From assembly GCA_037976565.1 (NCBI GenBank), contig CP137666.1, forward strand, positions 50,743,271 through 50,807,270: a stretch of 64,000 bases of DNA. Reading direction: 5' to 3'. Of the stretch, positions 40,469-53,100 are shown piece after piece (positions within the stretch are counted from its first letter, which is position 1; the number at the start of each line of letters is the position of its first letter). The notes beneath the pieces were generated by a model. That model ran no database searches and was not told the DNA's origin. It saw nothing but the letters and a program-made list of their open reading frames with translations. Source of the DNA: Mesocentrotus franciscanus (taxonomy: Eukaryota > Echinodermata > Echinoidea > Camarodonta > Strongylocentrotidae). The translations under genes and the position numbers were made by a program.

Positions 40469-41465
40469 GGGAAAAAAATGGGTAGAATAATGGAAAATAG
40501 ATTAGGAAATATTGGCTTATATATTTCACATAGCACAAATTGTAAATAGCTGGTATGGTAACGTGATTGGGGGACGAATATGGTCATTGTTATGACAATG
40601 GCCATTTCTCAGTGATTAGAATTTCTACATTACCACTTTGGGGAAATGGAATAGCTTGATGGTGGGGTACTGATAAAAAAACAGTTATTGGTGAAATACT
40701 TTTAGATACTGAAAACATATAAAGTTGTAGTTACAAAATTGCTAATATGTAGTGATATTGTTAACATATCTTCCCCTCTGACTTTGGAAAAGCATCTCAT
40801 TACATTTTATTTTCAGCCAATTCGGAATAGATTCATAGAACAAGACACATTCGTCTAATTTTGTTTTGCAAGTAGTCGTAGTAGATATAAATTCATAAAT
40901 GCTTAAAATGTAATGCTAAATTATGTCTTGTCATAGTTTATTTTGGTGTCATCTTCATCCGTCCCACTGTCTGTTCATTGCAATTTCTCAAAACATCTGA
41001 GGGATTCAATTCTAATTTGGTACCATTATGGTTCATCCTTGGAATATGTACTTCAAGCTAGACCCTATAACATCACAAATTCTGTGTTCTATGTAATTTT
41101 TTACTTCCAAAAATCATTGCTGCACTTTTGAAAATTTAGAGGTGGATTCTCCCCTCCCCCAATTTTTAGGGCTGTAGCTAGCACAATAGACAAAAAGCTG
41201 CTATCTGCATAATTAGGTGTAGTTCATTGCTTGGGGAGGGATATAGACATTTGAGACAGTTGAATTTAATCTGATAACTATATCTGTTTAGGTATGTGTT
41301 TTGGTTAGTAGACTTTCTCAATAGAAAGTAAATGAAAATCATTGTTATGCTGTGCATAGGTTTAATTAAAAAAAAAAAAAAATTTAAAGTGTAAAATAAA
41401 GGACAATGGAGTGGAATTTTTATTGGTATGAATAACATTCTCCCAGAAGTACGTGAAATTTGTCC

Positions 41466-42213
41466 TTAAAGGGCCCATGACATCGAAATACAAGTGTATT
41501 CCTGTTGGTGTGCAGTCCTGCATACATCTCATATTTTGATATGTAAACTTCTGGATTTGTTTCATAGATTTTTAAATATTTTTTGAAATATTTGTTTTTC
41601 AAACTTGCAAAGCTCCACCCTAAAAAACCTCCAGATCTCATTCCCCTTGTGACATCATCTGTCAGTCATCAATGAGCCAACTTGAGCAAGTGGTATGTAT
41701 CTTTGCCGAAGTCGACCACCTGTTACAATACGTAATACAATAGCAACATACAAGTTGCTATGTCAGACATGCTGTAGCATCACCAGGAAGACAAAGGCAA
41801 TGATTATGTATTGTCCATATGTATGGAAGCATGCAATTCTATTATGAACGTGTGCTAAGCTGGGGGAAATTACATACCATTGTCTATTCTAGAATATTAG
41901 TTTAGTCTGACATGTCTGACATAGCAACTTATATGTTGCTATTGTTTGTGGTATTGTAACAGGTGGTCAACTTTGGCAAAGTTACATGCCACTTTCTCAA
42001 GTTAGCTCATTGATGACTGACAGATGATGTCACAAGGGAATGAGATCTGGAGGTTTTGGGGTGGAGCCTAGCAAGTTTGAAAAACAAATATTTCAAAAAA
42101 TATTTAAAAATCTATGAAACAAATTCAGAAGTTTACATATCAAAATATGAGATGTATGCAGGACTGCACATCAACAGGAATACACTTGTATTTCGATGTC
42201 ATGGGCCCTTTAA
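41466..42213. mobile_element. TTAA-flanked foldback MITE (GGGCCCATGACATCG family)
   Basis: 748 bp with inverted arms of about 300 bp each: TTAAAGGGCCCATGACATCG at the left is mirrored at the right, and pairing continues through CTCCACCC/GGGTGGAG-like sequence and TAGCAACATACAAGTTGCTA-like sequence. About 130 bp of spacer lies at the centre. No coding capacity recognised. Confidence 0.88.
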
Positions 42214-44949
42214 ATACATACAGAATTTTAGCATGGTTTGATATGTGCCATCATGTAATGTAGGTTTCTACCATGGTTCTGGTCATGGACAAGTGTTAGT
42301 GTATATATTAATTTATACATATGAAGTGCTGCATCAATGGTAGTATAGTCCTACTCATAGAATCGTCTCAGCATGTGTTTTACATCATGAATTGCATTGT
42401 GCCATTTAAAAAAATTAACCAGACCATATTTTCTTTGGTCAAATGATTGCCTCTCCGATAATTTGCTCTTTTTCTTTTTGTAGCTTTCTCCTTTAAATTG
42501 TGGAAATTAGTGGAAGTGATCTGTTTTGGTACTTTTCAGTTATTCTTACCATGATTTATCTCTTTTTATTTTCCCAAGCTGAGATTATGAATAATTGTAA
42601 AAAGCATTTATTGTTATGTTAAGGAGAATTTCATGGAAAGGTGTCCATGATTTTTGATTTTTTCTCCCTTTATTTATTTTTAAAAATAGATATGCTGCAT
42701 GTATTTTTTCAATGTGAATGAACTCCGCTTTGGTGGTCTATAGTGCTGCAACTAATCATGTCATTTATTGTAATGAGTCCATGTAAGAATAGTTTTACTG
42801 CTCAATAGGATAAGTATCTAATTGTGTAAAAGAAAAATATTTTTAATTTTTGTTTAGTTGATGGTAGTGTTATTGTGAAAATTCATTAGTGGTAGGGGCT
42901 GATGTGATGCTCTACAAATTTGATTTGTTTGGTCTCTTTAAGATAGTGTCAATTTTGATTGAATGTATGCTGCATGAATTAATCAATTTCAGTAATTGAA
43001 TACAAAAATGTTTTAGGGACTTGTTCATAATTTTTATAAAGAGGATTTTTTTTTTTTAAGAAAGAAATTTAAGTTAAACATCACATACAACAAGTCCTTT
43101 TTTAAAATCAATGCAATATGATGAGGTTTTTGTCAGATAAAGGAGGAACTCCCACTTGTAATCGTAATGATAGAAGCCTATCGTGTTATGAGAAGCCTTT
43201 ATCATTTGAACACTTAGTGTCCTGTGCTGTATACATGCCAGATAATCATTTTGTGTGTTTTCGTGACTGTGTTTGCCTCATGAACAAAAGCATGTAAAGG
43301 ATGCATGCCCATTTTGTTGGAAAACTATTTCTCAGATTGAAAATCAGGGATATTTCTTTAAGACAGGATTTGGAAGTTTATACAAAAACAAACATACATG
43401 CTTTTCATATATTTTGTATATAGATTATATATATTTTCATTTGGTTTTTGTTTGTCATGTGTATTCTAAAGGTGTTTTCCCCTTGTTCCATGGATGATGT
43501 ATTTGTCCCTGCTGAGTGAGAGTATGTCATATCAGGGTTGCTATATTAGTATCATTTTACATCTAGTATGTCCACATTGAGGGTGTGATTATTATGTCAC
43601 TTTAGAAGTGATGGTCCTTGACCTATAACTGTGATAAGAAATGTGTGAAATTCAACAGTGTTCATTTCCTTATGATAAGTAGGATTGAGGAAGTAAAATT
43701 ACCGATTGATGAGCTGTGAAACGTGCTCAATCCTGAGGTGTTCACTCATCATTCAATATGTAAACTCATGACTGTTCTGAATTCAATGAAAAATCAGTGC
43801 TTTGTCAACGCTCTTTGTTTGTATTTCACAGATGCAAAATTAAGAGTACTTATGTTCCAAGATCTGCAATATCCAAAAATTAGAGATTTTTTTGGACACA
43901 GGAAGTCCATGATATAAAAAACAAAATAAGAGGTGCTTTGGTGAAGAAGATTACTGAACCTCTGAACCTCTGATCCTTGACACTTATACAATTCAGGTTC
44001 CTTGATAATAATCCTCCTTGAAAATTGCTAAAAATCTACATTTTTCTTGTAAGGGGTAAATTGCATAAATTTCTCTCATCCCCCCTCCACAAAAAATAGG
44101 GGGTTATATGTTATGAAATCATGTATGATACCTTTTATACAAAGAGTGAACACCCAAGGAGGGCAAAATTTGTGCAGTGTCCAATCTATGGAACAAAGTT
44201 TCAATCTGACATACAAAGAAACAGAGTGTAAATGCTCATGCAGATATGACGAGTCAAATCGCCCCCCAAAAAGTCATGGTGGTTTTTGAATGTGTAAATG
44301 AATGACAACAGCGAGCAACAAAGGTCCTATTCAATATTCAGTATTCAAGAGGTGGATTAAGAAAACGTGTTATACTGGATTGAATATTAATGATTAACAA
44401 TTACAAATAATACAAGTTCTGTTTGTTATCAGCAGGTAGACTTCATTGCCACCTCCCTATCAATATCACAGAAATGTAAAACCCATGTAGTTGTTGAGAT
44501 GAGACATAGATTGCGCTGGCTATTTGTTTCTCATTCACTTGGTTTTGTTTGGTACTAAGCATGCATGGTCAATTAAATCATCTGGCCTACAACAAGTGGA
44601 TGCAAATTGCCCAGCACACACACTCAACAGCCAATAAAGAGTCATTGCATAAAACAGTGATACAAGGGCATTTCCATTTAACCAGAATGCATGCATGCTT
44701 GAGAACGAAATTGATCAGCGCCATCTATGTCGAATCCCCAACCTATGTTGGTTTAATGGTTTCATCTAGAAGTGCATTCAAAGTTGTAAGTCCCTATATG
44801 TTGAGTGTAGTCATGTTATGACATGATTTACATTATCATGTTTTAATTATGCACAGCATTATAAAAATCTTGCTTCATTGGTCAATATGCTGACCCTAAT
44901 GCTTTTGATGAGCTCACAAGTTGCACACTCACATATACCCAATATCACT

Positions 44950-45530
44950 TTGAAGGGAAAGTCCACCCTGATATTAAGTTGGGTTTTAATAGAAGCAGTA
45001 AAATGAGAGAAATAAGTTACTGAAAGTTTGAGCAAATTCTGATTAAAAATAAGAAAGTTATGGATTGTTGAAAATTGCGACCAATCAAACACAAATTCGC
45101 AATATATACGTTGTTGCGAATTTGTTCGCAACATCGTACATGTATATATTGCGAGCTCCTCTCCAATTTGCTCTGTACAGAAAATGTCATTAACTTTCAT
45201 TTTCTTAGTTATTGATGACAGAATAGGTTTGCTTCATACAGAGGTTGTATAAAAACATTTTTGCAATAATTATATTTAGGGTGAATGTATGATTGACAAT
45301 TTTCTAAAGGGAAAATATAGATTTTTGAAGTATTTTAGTACAGGGCAAATGGGAGGGGACCTCGCAAGATAGGTCACAGAGTTGCCAATTTGTATTTGAT
45401 TGATTGCAACTTAAGAATTCATAACTTTCTTATTGTGAAACAGAATTTGCTCAAGCTATCCCTGACATGTTCCTCTCATGTTTCTGCTTCTACTAAAACC
45501 AACTTAATACCAGGGCAGACTTCCCCTTAA
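44950..45530. mobile_element. TTAA-type MITE (GGGAAAGTCCACCCTG family)
   Basis: Left GAAGGGAAAGTCCACCCTGA and right CAGGGCAGACTTCCCCTTAA are imperfect inverse complements. Inner blocks also mirror (TGAGCAAATTCTG against CAGAATTTGCTCA, AAGAAAGTTATG against CATAACTTTCTT). The left TTAA is degraded to TTGA. Confidence 0.75.
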
Positions 45531-45677
45531 ACAGCTAAGACTGCACCTATGTATCTGACTGTATTACAATGGGCCATTCACAGCCTATCATTCGCCTGGC
45601 TATATATTACCTCACACATATCTACCAAAATCTCAATATATATAATGGGGACAGTATTTTGATATACGTGTTATCGT

Positions 45678-45692
45678 TGATGATGATGTTGT

Positions 45693-45729
<37 letters not shown>
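45678..45729. repeat. (GAT)n microsatellite
   Basis: GATGATGAT tract with one GTT interruption; the methionine run it produces in one frame is not evidence of a gene. Confidence 0.95.
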
Positions 45730-46899
45730 ATTATTGTATGTTTTTGTACAAAAAGGAAATAGAAAAGAGACCTCCCAACCTCATTTCCCTATTTTAATGT
45801 GGACTAATAAAAGGAACACTATAAATATGAGTACTACATTTTGTCATTTGTATTTTCTTGACTCGATGTGTCTTATACAAGAATGTGATGTGATTTGTGA
45901 AAGTTTTGTGAAAGTTTTGTGTTTCTGATAATGATTAGCATATTTTGTCCCCCTCCCCCAAAAAAGGTCCATATTGTACTAAAACTAAACTCCAACACTT
46001 GGGTAAATGTGTTTTATAAAGGAAGATACCGGTAGACAGAGGTCTACTATAGGCGAAGTCTTTCCTTTATATAACATGACTTTAGTTCTTGTGTTGTTTT
46101 TACAATTTTTTCTTTACAGATTCACTGTAAATTGAAATCAATTTTTGTTTGTCATAATGAATATAAAATTGCATGCGTAAGCTCTATTAAAACAAGATGA
46201 AGATGTGATTGTTAAAAAATTCCTGATCTGCTGATGGTATTCAACAGAAAATGGTACAAGTTTGCATGATAATCTCGGTAAATACACAAATTGATTCAAT
46301 TTAGGGTCATATGAAGATAAGGTCAAAAGACAGTTATGATTTTCCTACTACCATTCCTATTAATGTATTTCCAGAAGCGTTGAGATGAATACCCATAGAA
46401 AAGCTGGTACAAAAGAATAAAAACTAGCTGGTAGAAACTAAATGTTCAACAAAAAACTTAAAAATTTACTATTTTTCATTACTAATAGGCAACAAAAATT
46501 CTTACAAGTCGTCTAAATTCTCTTCGTGAGACGATGTGAGAGGAATGAACAGGTGTTCAAATACAAAGTGGTAAATTGTTAAACCCCACTGCACTACTAT
46601 ATTCGGGGTCATTCGGGACATGTGCTAACCGTGAACAAGTATTAGCCAACGATATCGGTCCATTTGGGACACACCCTTTCACGCCTCCAGCTAGCTGCAT
46701 TGTGATTCCCCGCCCCGAACTTCCCCCAAACTTACCCCAAGGCCCAGGGCTCTCCCAGCTCAGTAAGGTAGTAAACTTTTTTTTATTAACATTATAATGG
46801 TGAAGATTTTAAAATTGTTGCCGAGGAAGGGAAACAACAGATGATCTTTAATCCAGGAATCGAACCTACTCCATCGAAGAAGATCCGCGCCTCATAGTG

Positions 46900-47067
46900 A
46901 GACGGATGTGGATGATACGATATGGTTACGCGCACGAACAGCGTACAGCGTACGGCCCGACCCAGGATAGATCTAGAGCGCTGCTAGCTACTATATATAC
47001 GACACGACTCGATCGCAGGTACGTGCACTCATATTTGTGTTGTGCTTGTGCAAACCTCGTTGCCAAA
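46900..47067 (+). promoter_or_regulatory. Probable GDA core promoter and 5' UTR
   Basis: CpG-rich against its surroundings (ACGCGCACGAACAGCG), with a TATA-like CTATATATAC at 46991-47000 and pyrimidine-rich GCACTCATAT about 30 bases downstream that could be the start site. The GDA start codon follows about 40 bases later in good context (GCCAAAATGG). Inferred from position and composition only. Confidence 0.5.
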
Positions 47068-47196
47068 ATGGCTGGAAACATCATCTCAAATGACAATGGC
47101 GATGCCATGGTTTTTTGTGGCACGTTGATACACTCTACAAAGGCATTACCGATGGTCATACTACAAGATCAAGTTATTGGTGTGCGAAAGGGGAAG
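47068..47196 (+). CDS. GDA: GDA exon 1: start codon and N-terminus
   Basis: ATG at 47068 in Kozak-like context, ending AAG|GTAAGG in phase 0. Encodes MAGNIISNDNGDAM and VFCGTLIHSTKALPMVILQD, matching the GDA pattern F.GT.VHST...PM.VL.D. No in-frame upstream ATG with this sense was seen. Confidence 0.9.
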
Positions 47197-50100
47197 GTAA
47201 GGCATGCATGTTCTCGTTTCTTGTGGTAAAAGTTGAAATAGAATGAATAGGGGGCCTAATTAATATAGTAGTGACTACTAGTACATCATACATGAAGACC
47301 TAATATTGATTGTTTTATTATTAATATTATTAATGTTTCGTGTTTGGTTTTCAAGCCAGGTAATGATGATGTTTTTACTGTCAAGTGTTGTAAATTGAAA
47401 TGTGAATGTTGATCTGGTGACATGAATATTCTCGAATCTGTATGAATTCTCTTATAATTTTAAATGTGGTGTGAATGTGATGATGAACGCTGTACAGGAG
47501 TAGGTCTATATATACATGTAGTCTATAGAGTATAGTTAGACCAGGGAGATGAAAGGAAGGAGGTGAATGTTGATGTATTCCTTTTGAACCCATCCTTAAC
47601 GCCGACACTGCAGAATGTTTTCCTAACTAATCCCAACTAATCCGAGTTACTGCCGCTCGAGCGCGAGCTCTCGTAAATTTCTTTGAAGCAAGTGACAGGC
47701 GGAGTGACTGCGCATGCGTCTTCGCTCAGCGTAGGGATGAAAAATGGCGACTGTTTGTGCTCCAGAGATTCAGTCCCAAAGCCCGGCAGGAAATTTTTTT
47801 TTTTACCTGAAAGATTGGGAAATTGAGAGTTGGGGAAACAACCGTCTGTATCTGTGGAGTTCCTGCTACGGAAAACTTAATACAATATGGGGTAAAAGTT
47901 TTCTGATTATAAATATATATATTTAATGCAAAGTTTCAAGAATTTTGACAGACTTCAGAGTCGTGTCACATTAAAACACGCAAAAACACGCATATGGGAC
48001 TGGTATCAGTATAACGTTTACAATCTCCTCTTTCCTTCTAAACATATCAAAATATGCACATCATAGCGCAAGTTTGAATAAATGTCCATCAATATTCATC
48101 TTCATATTTTCCAAAATAATCATAACCTAACGTGTAACTTGGCTGTATCTGGTCGGATTTGGACGTTTCGAAAGCGTAGGACTTCTTTGTTTATCACCTC
48201 GTTCGGATACAACCACTGCGCATATGATATGCACAGGCTTGAGTGACTGCGCAGCCAGAATGTGTAGATATCGATGTTAGTGTATTGCCCAAAACAGTGG
48301 AGGGATGGCAAGAATGCCAAAATCGGCGGTGTTGAGCATGGGACTTCAAAGCACTGCCAACCCCAGCGTTATCGCTCTGATTTGACCGAGCACTCATTGT
48401 TACGTAACTTTCATAGCCTCCGGGTACCGAGCAGCTGTCTGAGCGCTGCTTATCAGGAGTTTGGAGGATCAATTGCAGCAAACTAAGCTTACTTAATACC
48501 CCTGGAATGTCGTAAAATAAAGATTCATCTCCTTCCTTTCATCTCCCTGGTTAGACCGAAAGCTTCAGTCTCTGATATTGATGGTTGTTCTGGTGAGATT
48601 ACATCTGGCTCCTCTGACCGCCTCTATACAAATGTCAGTTTTATTAAAGAATGACCCATATCAGACGGTTATTTCTGTCTAGTCTATAGTATACCAGGAC
48701 GTGGGTGCTGCGAGTCCAGACAGGTGATTTAAAACAATAATTTTAAGAAGTTTACATGCAATATTCCATAGACTACATCTTTTAAGACTTATATGGGACA
48801 GTATTGTAAAAGACAAATACATGTAGGTATGATGGTTAGTGCTATTTGATGCTTATTTTTCATAAAATCCAACCTCAAATGTGACAGCTTTACTTTCGTT
48901 ATTTAAAGTGTACGGACACACAACCCCTGGCACCTGTCCTACATGATAGAGCTCTTGTTCCATTTTAATTTCATTAAATACTACTACTAGTCGGTCTTCA
49001 TTTATCTGTTGTCGCCTCAAGTTATAATAGTTCAGGGAGATATCCCACAAGACCAAACAGCCCATGAGCTTATGAGACCTACAGAATTTGGAATGCCTGC
49101 AAGAACGATATTTTGGTCCATGGGCTGTTGGTCTTGCAAACCCTCACCTCAGATAATTTGTCAGAAGATCTGTGAGATTTTTGGTCTCGTAGGCTGTTGT
49201 ACTGTTGATCTGTGGTAGTCCAGGATTGCAGTAATCCAGATAGAAGCAAAGTTGTCTCAATCTCGTAAACAGTCTTGCATTATAAGGTTTTTTAAGTGAG
49301 AGCAATAAGACCATATTTGGGAGTCTTCATATCAATGGATTCCAGGAGGCTAAATTCTCTTTTTCTTGGCCCCATTTTAATATGAACAGTTATGATTGAT
49401 TTAAATCTTTTTTCTTATTTTTCATTTTTTATAATTTTATTGTTTTATACAGTAGGCTTACGGTTGCACGATGTGAGAGGGGTGTTACACCCACAAATGT
49501 AATAACGCCCACAAATGTAACAACGCCCACAAATGTAATAACACTTTACCCACAAATGTAATAACACCCACAAATGTAATAACACTTTACCCACAAATGT
49601 AATAATTTCACCCACAAATGTAATAACCACTTTACCCACAAATGTAATAATTTTGGTAAGTGGTTGTTACACCACAAATGTAATAACGCCCACAAATGTA
49701 ACAACGCCCACAAATGTAATAACACTTTACCCACAAATGTAATAACACCCACAAATGTAATAACACTTTACCCACAAATGTAATAATTTCACCCACAAAT
49801 GTAATAACCACTTTACCCACAAATGTAATAATTTGGAATCACCCACAAATGTAATAATGACTTTACCCACAAATGTAATAAATTTGAAGGGATATTTTGT
49901 CGAATTTGTTCAAAACTAAAACCCTGTAATAAAGCATGGGTATAGCGCGCAGTCTTTACTCCAGACCCGGTTATTTCAAAATTTAAAAAACAGACCCCAT
50001 AATCATTTTCCTGTGGAATAACATAACAATCGAGCGTAGTCTTTCCTCCAGACCCGGACATTTCAAAAATGAAAAAACAATAAAAAACAAAACAAAAAAT

Positions 50101-53100
50101 TCAAATCTAAGACCCAACAATCCTCCAAATTAAGACCCGGTAATAAAGTATGGGATTAGAGCATAGTCTTTACTTCAGACTCGGTTATTTAAAAAAAAAA
50201 AAAATCTTCAAACTAAGACCTCCCCATCCTTTTCCTGTGGAATAACATGGGTATAGAGCGTAGTCTTTCCTCCAGACCCGGTTATTTCAAAAGAAAAAGA
50301 AATTTAAACAAATCTTGAAACTAAGTCCCACCATTTTATTCCTCTTTTTTTTCATTTAAAAATAAATTACATTATAACATATGTGGATACAACACGTCAC
50401 AAATAAATGATTGGTCGGCGGTCACACGAACTGACAAATCAGTCAAAATGGTCCATATATATAACACACAGAGGAGGGACCGATTCGATGGTTCGTTGAC
50501 CGTCGACGATTTGTTAATATGTAAAAATTCTAACGCCCACAAATATCCTGGAATTCAATGTTCGTAGAAAAAAAGTAATCGAATAAGTGACCTTAAATGT
50601 ATTTAAATATTGTATATATTATATCATTTTTTTTAAATGACCGGGTCTGGAAGAACAACTATGCTCTAAACCCATGCTTTATTACAGGATCTTAGTTTGG
50701 AAGATGGTGGGTCTTAATTTTAAAGTTTTTGTTTTTGTTTTGTTTTGTTTTTGAAATAACCGAGTCTAGAGGAAAGACTACGTTCAATACTCATGTTATT
50801 CCACATGAATAAGATGATGGGGTCTTAGTTTTGAAGATTTAAAAAAATTAAACGGGTCTGGAGTAAAGACTACGCTCTAAACCCATGCTTTATTACTGGG
50901 TCTTAATTTGGAAGATGGAGGGTCTTAGTTTAAAAGGTTTTTGTTTTGTTTTGTTTTATTTTTGAAATAACCGGTTGATGAGTAAAGACAACGCTCTAAA
51001 CCCATGCTTTATTACCGGGTCTTAGTTTGGAGGATTGTTGGGTCTTAGATTTGAATTTTTGTTTTGTTTTTATTGTTTTTATTTTTGAAATGACCGGGTC
51101 TGGAGGAAAGACTACGTTCAATACTCATGTTATTCCACATGACTAAGATGATGGGGTCTTAGTTTTGAAGATTAAAAAAAAATTAAACGGGTCTGGAGTA
51201 AAGACTACGCTCTAAACCCATGCTTTATTACCGGGTCTTAATTTGGAAGATGGAGGGGTCTTAGTTTAAAAGGTTTTTGTTTTGTTTTGTTTTATTTTTG
51301 AAATAACCGGGTGTGGAGTAAAGACAACGCTCTAAACCCATGCTTTATTACAGGGTCTTAGTTTGGAGGATTGTTGGGTCTTAGATTTGATTTTTGGTTT
51401 TGTTTTTTATTGTTTTTATTTTTGAAATGACCGGGTCTGGAGGAAAGACTACGCTCGATTGTCATGTTATTCCACAGGAAAAGGATTATGGGGTCTTAGT
51501 TTTGAAGATTTTTTAATTTTGAAATAACCGGGTCTGGAGTAAAGACTGCGCGCTATACCCATGCTTTATTACAGGGTTTTAGTTTTGAACAAATTCGACA
51601 AAATATCCCTTCAAATTTATTACATTTGTGGGTAAAGTCATTATTACATTTGTGGGTGATTCAAAATTATTACATTTGTGGGTGAAATTATTACATTTGT
51701 GGGTAAAGTGTTATTACATTTGTGGGTGTTATTACATTTGTGGGTAAAGTGTTATTACATTTGTGGGCGTTGTTACATTTGTGGGCGTTATTACATTTGT
51801 GGGTGTAACAGGGGGTCCTGAAAAGGACTGCCAGTAATCTTTCTTTCTTGAGTGTGTGTAGTCCTGAAAAGGACTGTTGGTAGTTGAATCGCCCATCCCC
51901 CCGTGTATTTTGAGCGCTGATTGTGTGCTTTTCAGTGTTTTTTTTTTCACTCGAAAGGATGACAAATGTATTAATTGGGTGCTTTGTTGTGTATCCAAGC
52001 AACACGTATTCAAGTTCCAAAATATTTACCCAGAGAATGCAATCGTATTGTGAGAAAAAACATCAATGTGTGACTTAATTTTTGTATCCTGACGTTATAA
52101 AAATTATTATTGCCGAAAATGAATATTTCTCCCAGTATATATTAGATAAATTTTTCCTTGGTGTTCAAAACTTGTAAGGAAGGGAATAAGATTGCTTTGT
52201 AGAGTGACTAAACTATATGGCTCAAGAAAATAAATGAACTTAGCCCTTGTTGGTGACTTGGTGTTATTCAGTATTTGATATTGTCTACCACTAGGAATCA
52301 ACATTCTGTCTGCGTTTTGTAACTTTTGTTTTACCTTTTTTAGGAAGTTTTAATTTTTTGGGATGATTACACCTCCTCCCAGAACTGATTGCTGCTAAAC
52401 ATCCCCACCCAAGATTTGAGACAATTTGGGAATTTGTTGATGTCTAGTTTTCTACCCTTGAAAATTTGAATGTGTTCTCATTTGGATAGATGAATGGTTT
52501 ATACTCCATACAGAGATACTGAGATAGTAATGGAAACATTGGAAAGTTCTTTCTTAGAACTTGTTGTACAGCCATAAGGTTGAAAACGTGACACATCCTC
52601 ATCAGAAGGTCCCATAGTTGGAAGAAAAACACAGGCTCCTTGAGTCCTTGTGCAATGAATAGGTCATGCTTTATTGAACATTTTGAACATTTTGAATGAA
52701 ATGAAGGTCTGTAACTGCCCACAGAAGCTGCATGTGGGCATTGATGAAGACACTTGATTGACTGTGGTTCATAGAAATTATTCACATGTCCTTCAGTGGT
52801 ATGCATTGTATCATACAAAATTACAAATATTGACTGCTTTGAGGGGCGTGTTTAAAACCATTGCCCAAGGTAGTCTCAAAACTGTACTGTGACCCGAGAC
52901 AGAAGTCGAGGGCCTAGTGCAGTCTCGAGATCACATACACTGTAGGTGCTATCGTTTTAAACGTGACCCATAAAATAAGCAGTCAATATTTGTTTTATAT
53001 ACCGTATTTCCCATGTCAATTCTAAAAAAGATATATTTTATCAAAATGTGCCTTTCAAACTGTCAGATTCATTTATAGAGTCTAGGAAATTTACCTGTGA

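Larger units (their letters stand above)
36363..46900. other. Receptor 3' UTR and intergenic DNA
   Basis: 10.5 kb between the two genes, AT-rich, with no supported coding region. It contains a likely polyadenylation signal (36978), elements at 37394-37836, 41466-42213 and 44950-45530, tandem duplications at 37930-38675 and 39665-39935, microsatellites at about 40105, 40407 and 45678, and a fragment beginning TTAAACCCCACTGCAC near 46579. Confidence 0.6.
49449..51880. repeat. Older dispersed repeat (ACAGTAGGCTT family) split by a foldback insertion
   Basis: Left part 49449-49482 (ACAGTAGGCTTACGGTTGCAC then GTGAGAGG) and right part from 51811 (GTCCTGAAAAGGACTG twice) are contiguous in the copy at 59950-60070, apart from short local differences. 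The foldback element occupies the gap. Confidence 0.75.

Noticed and set aside
45569..45928. 119-codon open frame with a methionine run
   Set aside because: The run comes from the (GAT)n microsatellite, and the rest has no protein sense.
46576..46797. 73-codon proline-rich frame upstream of GDA
   Set aside because: It begins in a CCCCACTGCAC element fragment, is not in phase with any exon, and has no recognised homology. Treated as repeat-derived.
46840..46910. tRNA-like B box on the minus strand (GGTTCGATTCCTGG)
   Set aside because: No matching A box, anticodon arm or acceptor stem could be folded around it, and only part of the T stem pairs.
49445..50061. Repeated open frames rich in HLWVK and ITFVG on the minus strand
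   Set aside because: They are translations of the tandem CCCACAAATGTAATAA array, not genes.
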